Of a DNA stretch of 64,000 nt, positions 50,161 through 58,954 are shown piece after piece. Origin of the DNA: Chryseobacterium gleum (GTDB taxonomy: Bacteria; Bacteroidota; Bacteroidia; Flavobacteriales; Flavobacteriaceae); assembly GCA_945897915.1 (NCBI GenBank), contig CAMDGB010000001.1, positions 62,001 through 126,000 on the forward strand, given 5' to 3'. The notes below the pieces were generated by a model, which worked only from the letters and a program-made list of their open reading frames with translations, was not told the DNA's origin and ran no database searches. The position numbers and the translations under genes are program-made. Each line of letters opens with the position of its first letter. Positions within the stretch are counted from its first letter, which is position 1.

Positions 50161-52221
50161 ATGATTAAATTTTTAAAATCACTTTGTTTTTCCTTATTAA
50201 CTAGTGTTGCAATAGCTCAAAATGTAGCTCCTATATTACAAGCAACAGGAAATCAGATATATTGCCCTCAAACTTCTTTGCCTATTGTTACCAATATGTC
50301 GATTACAGATCCAGATGATGTTGGAATTGCTGCTATGTACATTCAAATTTCTTCCGGTTATGTTTTTGGACAAGATGTGCTAACTCTAACCGGTATTCAT
50401 CCCACAATAACTTCTTCTTGGAATGCAACGGAAGGAAAATTAACCTTGAGCGGAATAAGTGGCGATCCTACTTACTTACAATTTAAAGCGGCTATTGAAT
50501 CGGTGGTTTTTACCAATACAGCATTAAATCCAAGCGGGCAACGTATATTTTCAATTACTATCGGGCAAGCAAATTATTTAGAATCAACAAATCATTACTA
50601 TCAATATATTCCAAATACTGGAATTAGTTGGACAAACGCTAAAAATGCTGCTGCCGCATCAACTTATTATGGTTTACAAGGTTATTTAGCTACAATTACT
50701 ACTGTTGAAGAAGTTCAAATATCTGGCATCCAGGTTACTGGAGCAGGTTGGATTGGTGGTTCAGATGAAGCAAATGAAGGTGTTTGGAAATGGGTTACTG
50801 GACCAGAATTGGGTACTACTTTTTGGAATGGTGGTATAAATGGGAGTTCTCCAAATTTTGCTTTTTGGAATGCTAACGAACCTAACAACCAAGGTGATGA
50901 AGATTATGCTCATGTTACTGCACCAGGTGTAGGACAACCTGGATCTTGGAATGATATGACTAATTTTGGTGCCTCTGGAGGAGATTATCAACCGAAAGGA
51001 TATATTGTTGAATATGGCGGAATGCCTGGCGATCCTATTTTGCAGATTTCTACAACTTCTATAATCACAATTCCTATTATATCTAACCCATTAGGCGCAA
51101 ATAGATGTGGTTCAGGTTCAGTTTTACTTCAAGCCACATCAAATATTGGAAGCTGTAATTGGTACACTACACCAACTGGAGGAACGCCAATTTTTTCAGG
51201 AAATTCATTCACCACTCCAGTATTAAATACAACAACTAACTATTACGTCGATGCTTTTCCAATAGGTTGCAGTTTGGGAAATAGGTTGCAAGTTACTGCA
51301 ACTATAATTGAGGTTCCCGTAATTAGTTTTACAACTCCAAATCCTGTTTGCCAAAACACCAACATCACAATTCAAGCGAATACAACAATAGGTACAATAA
51401 ATTGGTATGATTCTAATACAAGTTTGACACCAATTTTTACAGGAACTTCTTTTACCACGCCTAACTTAAACACCTCTACTACTTATTACATTGAAGCTGT
51501 AAGCAATGGTTGTTTATCAAACAGAGTTGCAATTTCAGTTCAGGTTCTTCCAGCTCCAATTGTGGTTGACGAAACGATTATTTTTTGTAAGAATACATCT
51601 GTTACGCTCCAATCTGGAATTTCAGGTGGTACTTATTTATGGTCCACAGGAGCCATTACTCAAAATTGTTCTGTTGGTTCAGCGGGAACTTATTCAGTAA
51701 TAATAACAACTCCTCTAAATTGTAATTTAACGAAGAATTTTACAGTTATTGAAAATACGGCACCAGAAATTACTTTTATAAAAGTGGAAGGATTAACCGC
51801 CGAAATAAGTATTACAGGAACAGGAATTTATGAATATTCTTTAGATAATATTCATTTTCAGAGTTCTAATGTTTTTAATTTTACAGCGGGAGGCGTTTAT
51901 ACTTGTTATGTTAAAGAAATAGGAACAAATTGTGGGTTCGATTATAAAATTTTTGTAGTAATTGATTATCCAAAGTTTTTTACACCAAATGCGGATGGAT
52001 TTAACGATTATTGGAAAGTAAACGGCATGCACTTATTTCCTGATGCAAAAATCGCTATTTTTGATAGATATGGGCAACTAATTACAGTATTAAATACAAA
52101 AAACCTATATTGGGATGGTAAACTAAATGGTGAAAATGTTTCGTCTTCGGATTATTGGTTTGTAGCTAATTTAGGGAATAATACTCCTGAAATAAAAGGT
52201 CATTTTACATTAAAAAGATAA
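50161..52221 (+). CDS. C-type-lectin-like adhesin with Ig-like domains and T9SS type B sorting domain
   Basis: 686 residues. A signal peptide (about 1-20) leads into a beta region (20-140), then a C-type lectin-like domain (about 140-285): YYQYIPNTGISWTNAKNAAA, LATITTVEEVQ, WIGGSDEANEGVWKWVTG, FWNANEPNNQGDEDYAHV and SWNDM. The EPN and WND motifs are the calcium and sugar contacts of mannose-type lectins. Two Ig-like repeats of T9SS proteins follow (SCNWYTTPTGGTPIFSGNSF, TINWYDSNTSLTPIFTGTSF). The end (YPKFFTPNADGFNDYWKV, IFDRYGQLI, WDGKLNGENVSSSDYWF) is the type B (CHU_C) secretion signal. It is probably a surface or secreted carbohydrate-binding adhesin. Confidence 0.92.
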   Translation: MIKFLKSLCFSLLTSVAIAQNVAPILQATGNQIYCPQTSLPIVTNMSITDPDDVGIAAMYIQISSGYVFGQDVLTLTGIHPTITSSWNATEGKLTLSGISGDPTYLQFKAAIESVVFTNTALNPSGQRIFSITIGQANYLESTNHYYQYIPNTGISWTNAKNAAAASTYYGLQGYLATITTVEEVQISGIQVTGAGWIGGSDEANEGVWKWVTGPELGTTFWNGGINGSSPNFAFWNANEPNNQGDEDYAHVTAPGVGQPGSWNDMTNFGASGGDYQPKGYIVEYGGMPGDPILQISTTSIITIPIISNPLGANRCGSGSVLLQATSNIGSCNWYTTPTGGTPIFSGNSFTTPVLNTTTNYYVDAFPIGCSLGNRLQVTATIIEVPVISFTTPNPVCQNTNITIQANTTIGTINWYDSNTSLTPIFTGTSFTTPNLNTSTTYYIEAVSNGCLSNRVAISVQVLPAPIVVDETIIFCKNTSVTLQSGISGGTYLWSTGAITQNCSVGSAGTYSVIITTPLNCNLTKNFTVIENTAPEITFIKVEGLTAEISITGTGIYEYSLDNIHFQSSNVFNFTAGGVYTCYVKEIGTNCGFDYKIFVVIDYPKFFTPNADGFNDYWKVNGMHLFPDAKIAIFDRYGQLITVLNTKNLYWDGKLNGENVSSSDYWFVANLGNNTPEIKGHFTLKR

Positions 52222-52226
52222 TTTTT

Positions 52227-53360
52227 CTATTGTATTTTATTTTTAATTTCATTTAAAATATAAATATAATCTTCTTGGTTTTTTATAAAATCTAAATCAG
52301 AAATATCGATAATTAATACATTGATATCGGTTTGCGATTTTATATATTCTAAATAGCCTTGGTTTATTTTTTCTAAATAATTAGAGGTAATATCTTGTTC
52401 ATAACTCCTTCCCCGTTTTTTTATGTTAGCCAATAATCGATCAGTATTTTGGTATAAATAGACATATAAATCAGGCTTTGGCATTTCTTTATAAATTATG
52501 TCAAACATGGTTTTGTACAAACGAAATTCATCTTCTTGCAAGGTAACTTTTGCAAAAATTTGCGATTTAAAAATATGATAATCGGCCACAACAAAATCCT
52601 TAAACAAATCAAATTGTGCCAAATCATCAGATAATTGTTGGTACCTATCTGCTAAAAATGACATTTCTAAAGGAAAAGCATAGCGATTTTGATCTTTATA
52701 AAATTTAGGTAAAAACGGATTGTCAGCAAATCTTTCTAAAATTATTTTTGCATTACAATCTTCCGCTATTTTTGTGGCCAAAGTTGTTTTTCCAGCTCCA
52801 ATATTTCCTTCAATTGCAATATAGTTTAGTTGTTTTAATGCTAATTGATGCGTTGGGGTTTGTATATTTCCAATCTCTTTAATTGCAGAAGTGTCTTCAC
52901 AACAATTAAGCAATTCAGAAATGGTTTTGTTGAGTTTTGGGTGGTACCATTTTGGGGCAATATCATTCATTGGAAACAAAACAAATTTTCTGTTTTGTAA
53001 GTGAATGTGTGGAATCTTTAAATTTTCAGTTTCAATAATTTCATCGTTAAAAGAAATAATATCAATATCTATATTTCTCGACTCGTACTGCTCAGTATTT
53101 TTTCTAATTCGACCTAGTTTTTTTTCTAATTTAATAATATTACTTAGTATTTTTTGCGCTGATTTATGAGAATGAATCGTAATAGCACAATTATAAAACA
53201 CATCCCCTACAAATCCCCAAGCTGGCGTTTCGTAAACTTTTGAAACTTCTACTACTGTAGCAATTGTGTTATGTATAGCCAAAATGCAGGTCTCCAAATT
53301 TTCTAATTTGTGACCCATATTTGTTCCTAAAGAAAGTAGTATTGTATTTTGTGACTTCAT
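52227..53360 (-). CDS. folK: Fusion of HPPK (FolK) and deoxynucleoside kinase
   Basis: 377 residues in two parts. Residues about 1-145 are 6-hydroxymethyl-7,8-dihydropterin pyrophosphokinase: ILLSLGTNMGHKLENL, YETPAWGFVGDVFYNCAI, EKKLGRIRKNTEQYESRNIDIDII and IPHIHLQNRKFVLFPMNDIAP. Residues about 175-377 are a deoxynucleoside kinase: IEGNIGAGKTTLATKIAED (P-loop), LERFADNPFLPKFYKD, ADYHIFKSQIFAKVTL and IKKRGRSYEQDI (lid). One protein thus joins folate synthesis and deoxynucleoside salvage, both needed for thymidylate supply. The fusion is known in other Bacteroidetes. No frameshift or internal start is seen at the junction. The two-part reading is firm. Confidence 0.93.
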   Translation of the reverse strand: MKSQNTILLSLGTNMGHKLENLETCILAIHNTIATVVEVSKVYETPAWGFVGDVFYNCAITIHSHKSAQKILSNIIKLEKKLGRIRKNTEQYESRNIDIDIISFNDEIIETENLKIPHIHLQNRKFVLFPMNDIAPKWYHPKLNKTISELLNCCEDTSAIKEIGNIQTPTHQLALKQLNYIAIEGNIGAGKTTLATKIAEDCNAKIILERFADNPFLPKFYKDQNRYAFPLEMSFLADRYQQLSDDLAQFDLFKDFVVADYHIFKSQIFAKVTLQEDEFRLYKTMFDIIYKEMPKPDLYVYLYQNTDRLLANIKKRGRSYEQDITSNYLEKINQGYLEYIKSQTDINVLIIDISDLDFIKNQEDYIYILNEIKNKIQ

Positions 53361-53620
53361 ATTTTATAAAACAAATCTGGCTTTTACCAGTGTTTTTTTA
53401 TTTTAACAAATTAACAAACAATTTTACATTTTTATTCTACAAAAGGTGAATATTTTTAATGATGAATTTTTTTATTAAAAATTACAGATTTGTTTTTTTT
53501 TCCACACAACTATTTTTTTTCATAATTTGTTCTAAATAAATTAAATAGATTCCATTTTTTTTAATTTTAATGTAACATTTTGTTTTAAATTACTACATAT
53601 GTGTAAATAATATAATTAAT

Positions 53621-55393
53621 ATGAATTTTATAAAGAATGTATTTGCAACAATTGTAGGGTTATTTTTGTTTGTTTTATTAAGTTTTTTCTTTCTGATAGG
53701 GCTTGGCGCTATAGTTGGTAGTGGAGAAGATGAGATAAAAGTTAAAGAGAATTCGGTAATCCAGTTAGATTTGGCTAAAATTAATTTTGATTATGCTGGT
53801 AAATATGAGTCGGACAGCCCTTTTAGTAATTTGTTTTTTGGAAAAGACAAAGTTGGTTTTATAGAAGTTTTAAAAGCAATTGATGCAGCAAAAACTGATG
53901 ATAAAATTAAAGGTATAACTATTGTAAATAATGAATCTAATTTAGGATTGGCACAAAGTAAAGAGCTTAGAGACAAATTAGAAGATTTTAAAAAATCGAA
54001 AAAATTTGTAATGGCTTATGCTACTATTTTTTCTCAAAAAGAATATTATATTAGTTCTGTTGCAGATGCCATTTATTTAAATCCTTCAGGAGAAATGGAG
54101 TTTAAAGGATTAGGAACAGAAATGTTATTTTATAAAAATTTCCAAGATCAAACAGGTTTGAAAATGGAAATTATTCGTCACGGAAAATTTAAAAGTGCAG
54201 TAGAACCTTTTTTAGCCCAAGAAATTAGTAAAGAAAATAGAGAGCAAGTAACCGTTTTATTACAATCTGTATGGGATAATATTGTTTCAGATATTGCTAA
54301 AAACAGAAACGTTTCAGTAAATCAATTGAATGCAATTGCTACTGATCTATTAGCAAGAACCCCAGAAATGGCTTTGCAACAAAAATTAATAGATAAAGTT
54401 GCTTATGAAGATGAGTTTAATGATGCTTTAAAAACTAAATTAAAAGTAGCTAAAGACGATGAAATTGAGTCGGTTTCAATTTCAGATTATGTGGCTACTT
54501 CAACATTAAATTCTGAAGATTATACAAAAGATGATATTATTGCTGTAATTTATGCCCAAGGCGAAATTAATGGAGGAGAAGGCGATGTGGATTATATTGG
54601 GGAAGTTTCAATCAACCGTTCTTTAAAAGAGGCTAGAGAAGATGATGATGTAAAAGCAGTGGTACTTAGAGTGGATAGTCCGGGCGGAAGCGCTTTGGTT
54701 TCAGATTTAATTTGGAGAGAAATTGAATTGACTAAAAAAGTAAAACCCGTTGTGGTTTCTATGGGTAATTTAGCGGCTTCTGGAGGCTATTATATAGCTT
54801 GTAATGCCAATACTATTTTTGCAGAACCTACTACAATTACAGGATCTATTGGTGTGTTTGGAATGTTGCCAAACGTACACGGATTTACCACAAAATATGG
54901 CGTAAATGCAGAACAAGTACAAACGCATAAAAATGCAGTTGGTTACAGTATTTTCGAACCTATCTCGGAAGAATACAAAACGATTGCTTTAGAAGGTGTT
55001 GATCGTGTTTATAAAACTTTCATAAATCGTGTGGCAATAGGAAGAAAAATGACTTTTGATCAAGTAGATGCTATTGCCCAAGGAAGGGTTTGGACTGGAA
55101 CTGACGCTATAAAAAACGGATTAGTTGATAAGCTAGGAAATTTAGATGCAGCAATTGCTCATGCCGCTATTTTAGGAAAAACAAAAAGTTACAGAACGGA
55201 GAATTACCCAGAATATAAAAAAGATTTTGATGAGATTTTAGAAGCTTTTGCGGGAGCAAGTATTTACAAATCTAGAGAAACTTTGATGAAAGAAGAACTA
55301 GGTGAAGAAAATTATAATTTACTAAAAAAAGCTAAATTAATGCAAAACAGAAAAGGAGTACAAATGTTAATGCCTTTTGATTTGAATTTATAG
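53621..55393 (+). CDS. sppA: Signal peptide peptidase SppA (long, 67K type)
   Basis: 590 residues with one N-terminal membrane anchor (about 7-30). SppA degrades signal peptides left in the membrane, with a Ser-Lys dyad formed between its two halves. The N-terminal half has the lysine region EIIRHGKFKSAVEPFLAQEIS. The C-terminal half has VLRVDSPGGSALVSDLIWREI and the serine in GNLAASGGYYIACNANTIFAEP (about residue 389), then TGSIGVFGMLPNV and GRVWTGTDAIKNGLVDKLG. The upstream 260-base spacer is A/T-rich and I see no gene or clear promoter in it. A terminator follows, shared with pruA. Confidence 0.95.
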   Translation: MNFIKNVFATIVGLFLFVLLSFFFLIGLGAIVGSGEDEIKVKENSVIQLDLAKINFDYAGKYESDSPFSNLFFGKDKVGFIEVLKAIDAAKTDDKIKGITIVNNESNLGLAQSKELRDKLEDFKKSKKFVMAYATIFSQKEYYISSVADAIYLNPSGEMEFKGLGTEMLFYKNFQDQTGLKMEIIRHGKFKSAVEPFLAQEISKENREQVTVLLQSVWDNIVSDIAKNRNVSVNQLNAIATDLLARTPEMALQQKLIDKVAYEDEFNDALKTKLKVAKDDEIESVSISDYVATSTLNSEDYTKDDIIAVIYAQGEINGGEGDVDYIGEVSINRSLKEAREDDDVKAVVLRVDSPGGSALVSDLIWREIELTKKVKPVVVSMGNLAASGGYYIACNANTIFAEPTTITGSIGVFGMLPNVHGFTTKYGVNAEQVQTHKNAVGYSIFEPISEEYKTIALEGVDRVYKTFINRVAIGRKMTFDQVDAIAQGRVWTGTDAIKNGLVDKLGNLDAAIAHAAILGKTKSYRTENYPEYKKDFDEILEAFAGASIYKSRETLMKEELGEENYNLLKKAKLMQNRKGVQMLMPFDLNL

Positions 55394-55425
55394 TTTACTA
55401 TATCTAATAACTTTTTAAATAAAAT

Positions 55426-55461
55426 AAAAAAACGCCATTCTTAAAAGTCTGGCGTTTTTTT
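55426..55461. terminator. Bidirectional terminator between sppA and pruA
   Basis: AAAAAAACGCCA pairs with TGGCGTTTTTTT around a 12-base loop; A and T runs on both sides serve the converging genes. Confidence 0.88.
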
Positions 55462-55491
55462 AAGCATTAATCAAGTTTTATATTTTTAAAA

Positions 55492-57117
55492 TTATCCTAA
55501 AAAGGGATAACTAAAATGTTCTGGTGTAACAAAAGTTTCTTTTATTGTTCTTGGAGAAACCCAACGCAATAAGTTTTGTGCCGAACCTGCTTTATCATTT
55601 GTTCCTGACGCTCTTGCGCCACCAAATGGTTGCATTCCTACAACAGCACCTGTTGGCTTGTCGTTAATATAGAAGTTACCTGCTGCATTTTGCAACGCCA
55701 CAGTTGCCTCTTCTATCGCATATCTATCAGTGCTTATAACAGCTCCAGTTAAAGCATATTCAGAAGTTTGGTCAACTAAAATTAATGTTTCAGCCCATTT
55801 CGCATCTTCATATACATATATTGTAATTACGGGTCCGAAAAGTTCTGTTTCCATTGTAGCGTATTTCGGATTTGAAGTTAAAATAACAGTTGGCTCAATA
55901 AAATAGCCTTTAGATTTATCATAATTTCCACCAATAATAACTTCTGCATCGGTATCTTTTTTAGCTTGGTCTATAAAACGGGCTAATTTATCAAATGAAC
56001 CTTCATGAATTACAGCAGTTACAAAGTTTGAAAAATCTTCTGGCGAACCCATTTTCATTGCATTCACGTCTGTAATCAATTGTTCCTTTACTGACGGCCA
56101 CATAGATTGTGGAATGTAAGCTCTTGAAGCTGCCGAACATTTTTGACCTTGAAATTCAAAAGCACCACGAGTAATAGCAGTAGTTACTTGTTTTACATTT
56201 GCCGATGGATGTGCAATGATAAAATCTTTTCCACCAGTTTCTCCAACAATTCTTGGATACGTTTTGTAGTTGTGAATGTTTTCTCCGATTTTTTTCCAAA
56301 TTTCTTTGAAAATAAATGTGGAACCCGTATAATGAATTCCTACAAAATCTGGTGAAGCCAAAACAGTATCTGTAATCATAACCGGATCTCCAAAAACAAC
56401 ATTAATTACACCGTCTGGTACGCCGGCTTCTTTAAATACATCTATAATAATTTTTGCAGAAAATACTTGACTATCACTTGGTTTCCATACCACAACATTA
56501 CCCATTAAAGCTGCACTTGCTGGTAAATTTGCAGCAATTGCTGTAAAATTAAAAGGCGTAACTGCATAAACAAATCCTTCTAATGGTCTATATTCTACTC
56601 TGTTCCACATATCGGAATTAGAGGCAGGTTGGTCTGCATAAATTTGCGTCATAAATTCTACGTTGAAACGTAAAAAGTCAATTAATTCACAAGAAGCATC
56701 TATTTCTGCTTGATGTATCGTTTTAGATTGCGCAATCATGGTTGCAGCATTTATTTTTGCTCGGTAAGGTCCAGCGATTAATTCAGCTGCTTTTAAAAAG
56801 ATAGCGGCACGTTGTTCCCAAGCCATGTTTGCCCATTTTGTTCTGCTTTCTAAAGCATTTGCAATGGCTTTTTCTACATGAGATTTTTCAGCTAAATGAT
56901 AGGTTCCAACAACGTGTTGGTGATCATGTGGTGCCGACATATTTCTAGTGTTTCCTGTGAAAATTTCTTCGGAACCAATGTGTAATGGCACATCAATTTT
57001 CGAATTCCACATGGTTTGGTATGCTTTTAAAACACTTATTTTTTCTGGAGAATTTGGCGCGTAGCTTTTAACAGGCTCGTTCACCGCTTTCGGTATATTA
57101 AAAAATCCTTTTAACAT
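55492..57117 (-). CDS. pruA: L-glutamate gamma-semialdehyde dehydrogenase (1-pyrroline-5-carboxylate dehydrogenase)
   Basis: 541 residues, the stand-alone form of P5C dehydrogenase. It oxidises glutamate semialdehyde to glutamate with NAD, the second step of proline breakdown. The opening and the motifs VYAVTPFNFTAIAANLPASAALMG, VVWKPSDSQVF, GVINVVFGDP, IHYTGSTFIFKEIWKKIGE, IVGETGGKDFIIAHPSANV and the catalytic cysteine in FEFQGQKCSAASRAYIP (about residue 313) match group 4 aldehyde dehydrogenases. No proline dehydrogenase gene is in the window. A -7 element and an octamer repeat lie in its upstream region. Confidence 0.95.
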   Translation of the reverse strand: MLKGFFNIPKAVNEPVKSYAPNSPEKISVLKAYQTMWNSKIDVPLHIGSEEIFTGNTRNMSAPHDHQHVVGTYHLAEKSHVEKAIANALESRTKWANMAWEQRAAIFLKAAELIAGPYRAKINAATMIAQSKTIHQAEIDASCELIDFLRFNVEFMTQIYADQPASNSDMWNRVEYRPLEGFVYAVTPFNFTAIAANLPASAALMGNVVVWKPSDSQVFSAKIIIDVFKEAGVPDGVINVVFGDPVMITDTVLASPDFVGIHYTGSTFIFKEIWKKIGENIHNYKTYPRIVGETGGKDFIIAHPSANVKQVTTAITRGAFEFQGQKCSAASRAYIPQSMWPSVKEQLITDVNAMKMGSPEDFSNFVTAVIHEGSFDKLARFIDQAKKDTDAEVIIGGNYDKSKGYFIEPTVILTSNPKYATMETELFGPVITIYVYEDAKWAETLILVDQTSEYALTGAVISTDRYAIEEATVALQNAAGNFYINDKPTGAVVGMQPFGGARASGTNDKAGSAQNLLRWVSPRTIKETFVTPEHFSYPFLG

Positions 57118-57159
57118 TTATTAGATTATTAGATTATTAGACAAATTAGATTTTTAGAT
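57118..57159. repeat. Tandem octamer abutting the pruA start codon
   Basis: TTATTAGA (plus strand) occurs three times without spacer (57118-57141), starting at the base next to the pruA ATG; two degenerate copies follow to 57159. With the -7 element at 57172-57179, the whole array should be the pruA leader. Confidence 0.92.
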
Positions 57160-57171
57160 AAAAAACGTAAA

Positions 57172-57179
57172 CAAAAGTA
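57172..57179 (-). promoter_or_regulatory. Bacteroidetes -7 promoter element (TACTTTTG on minus strand)
   Basis: TAnnTTTG match 54 bases upstream of the pruA start on the reverse strand; the octamer array lies between. Confidence 0.55.
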
Positions 57180-57235
57180 CAAAGGATTAATTGAATTCTA
57201 AAATAAATTATTGGCTTCGAAAGTTTGGGTTAAGT

Positions 57236-57622
57236 TTAATTAACCGCAAAAGGAACAATTAATTTAAAAGTAGGAATTTGCACCTTGAAAATGGTATTGT
57301 TTGAAAAATTCGCCAGGGTATAAAACCCATTCATAGCGCCTACAGCTCCTTTTAACATACATCCCGACGAATACATATATTTTTCTCCAGGAACAATAAT
57401 AGGAGTTTGTCCCACTACGCCTTCGCCTTCTACAGTTTCAGTTTCATTTAACGAATCGAAAATATCCCAATGACGGGTTTGTAATTGGACAACATCTGAA
57501 CTTAAATTTTCAATAGTAATTTGATAAGAAAAGGCATAGAGCATTTGATACGCTTTATAATAAGTACCTTCGTAGCTTGTTATGACCGAAATTTTAATAT
57601 TACTTGTAATTTGAGTAACCAT
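57236..57622 (-). CDS. apaG: ApaG domain protein
   Basis: 128 residues, the typical single ApaG (fibronectin-III-like) domain. Family motifs: VITSYEGTYYKAYQMLYAFSYQITI near the start, QLQTRHWDIFDSLNETETVEGEGVVGQTPII in the middle (written here in the usual order; the VxGEGVVGxxP loop is the hallmark) and YSSGCMLKGAVGAMNGFY, with VPFAV at the end. ApaG was named from the Escherichia coli Co2+ resistance locus, and its biochemical role is still unclear. It is downstream of DUF5103 by 43 bases on the same strand, a pairing I know from other Bacteroidetes. Confidence 0.94.
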   Translation of the reverse strand: MVTQITSNIKISVITSYEGTYYKAYQMLYAFSYQITIENLSSDVVQLQTRHWDIFDSLNETETVEGEGVVGQTPIIVPGEKYMYSSGCMLKGAVGAMNGFYTLANFSNNTIFKVQIPTFKLIVPFAVN

Positions 57623-57665
57623 TTGTAATTTCTATTAAATAAAAGTTATTGAATTAGCACAGAAA

Positions 57666-58907
57666 TTAATTCTTAATTTCTGTGCTATTCGCTCTTCCTA
57701 TACCTATAATTCTATCATAGCGTTCGGCGCCACCTCGGTAATATACTAAAACAATATACTCATTTTCGGTTTGATAAAAATTTCCGTCAATGGCATTTTG
57801 TTCATCAATTTGACCATTATTATTTACTAAAGTGTATTGATAATTAGTAAATCCTTGTTTTAACAAAATAGGTTTTTCAAATGTTTTGGTTTCCGAATTG
57901 TATTCCATTTTAAATTCATCTAAAATTTGATAATTGTTAAACATTCCAGTAACATAAATTGATTTTTCTAAAGGATTTATATCTGAGGCCAAACCAAAGT
58001 AAACCCAAGTATAATCTGCTTCAATTGTATTTTGTGTCGCATTTAAATTATTTACAAAAAAGTTCCCATTAACATCAGGAAAATAGGTGTAAATTTTATT
58101 TTTTCTTTCTTCATTTGTATATAAAATGGTATTGTAAACATCTCCGGAAGTCACTTTAAAAACCGAGTTAGAAGCGCCACGAATATTTTTATTTTCGAAA
58201 TTTAAATATTCATTTCCTGCCCAAAATTGAGTTTCTTTATTGTATCTGTATATGAGTTGTGTGCCAATAGTATATTGTGGTTTGATATTATGAATAGCCG
58301 AATTTAATTTTCCATTTTGAAAAATAGAAACTTTTACGTTTTCTTTTGGGTTTTGTAATGGTTTGTCTTTATAATCGATAAAAAACTCAATATTTTGTTT
58401 TTTATTAACGGTTTCCATATCTCGAGATCGTCTGATTGTTATGCCTACAGCTGTATTATCTTCGTAAATAATGAATTTTTTTGAAAACACAATTTCTTGA
58501 TCTTCATCGAAAATTTTTACAATATAATTACCGCTTTTAATAATTTGATTGAATTTATTTGGAAAACTCAAAGTATAATGGGAATAAATTTGCAAACAAT
58601 TTAACGAGTTTTGATAATTTTGAATGCGTTGGTTGTCTAAACCATTTAAATATTCATTTTTAAGCAATTGACTCGGTGTCCAATCGTAATTGTATTGTTC
58701 AATCGTATAAAAATAATCCGCTTCGTTACCGTATAAATCATCAAATTGCAAATCGAAATTTTCTCCTAATCCAAAAAACGGAATTGTATTGTTTACATTT
58801 TGCGAAAAAGTAATCGTTTTTATATTGTAAGGCGGCACTATTTCTTTTTCTTGTGAAAATACGAAAGTGGCAGCCAATAGGGTAAAGATATTTAATAATT
58901 GCTTCAT
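57666..58907 (-). CDS. DUF5103 domain exported protein
   Basis: 413 residues. A signal peptide (about 1-19, ending TFVFSQ) is followed by the DUF5103 body: IVPPYNIKTITFSQNVNNTIPFF, LQFDDLYGNEADYFYTIEQYN, the W-rich YDWTPSQLLKNEYLNGLDNQRI and IVKIFDEDQEIVFSKKF, then beta-sandwich repeats and ITRRSRD-like strands (seen as VGITIRRSRD). The domain is beta-rich and found almost only in Bacteroidetes; no function is known. No T9SS signal is seen at the C-terminus, so it is probably periplasmic or outer-membrane-associated. The apaG gene follows on the same strand. Confidence 0.88.
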   Translation of the reverse strand: MKQLLNIFTLLAATFVFSQEKEIVPPYNIKTITFSQNVNNTIPFFGLGENFDLQFDDLYGNEADYFYTIEQYNYDWTPSQLLKNEYLNGLDNQRIQNYQNSLNCLQIYSHYTLSFPNKFNQIIKSGNYIVKIFDEDQEIVFSKKFIIYEDNTAVGITIRRSRDMETVNKKQNIEFFIDYKDKPLQNPKENVKVSIFQNGKLNSAIHNIKPQYTIGTQLIYRYNKETQFWAGNEYLNFENKNIRGASNSVFKVTSGDVYNTILYTNEERKNKIYTYFPDVNGNFFVNNLNATQNTIEADYTWVYFGLASDINPLEKSIYVTGMFNNYQILDEFKMEYNSETKTFEKPILLKQGFTNYQYTLVNNNGQIDEQNAIDGNFYQTENEYIVLVYYRGGAERYDRIIGIGRANSTEIKN

Positions 58908-58954
58908 AGATTTTACTTTAAATCATAAAGATATAAAAACTAATCTTAATATAA

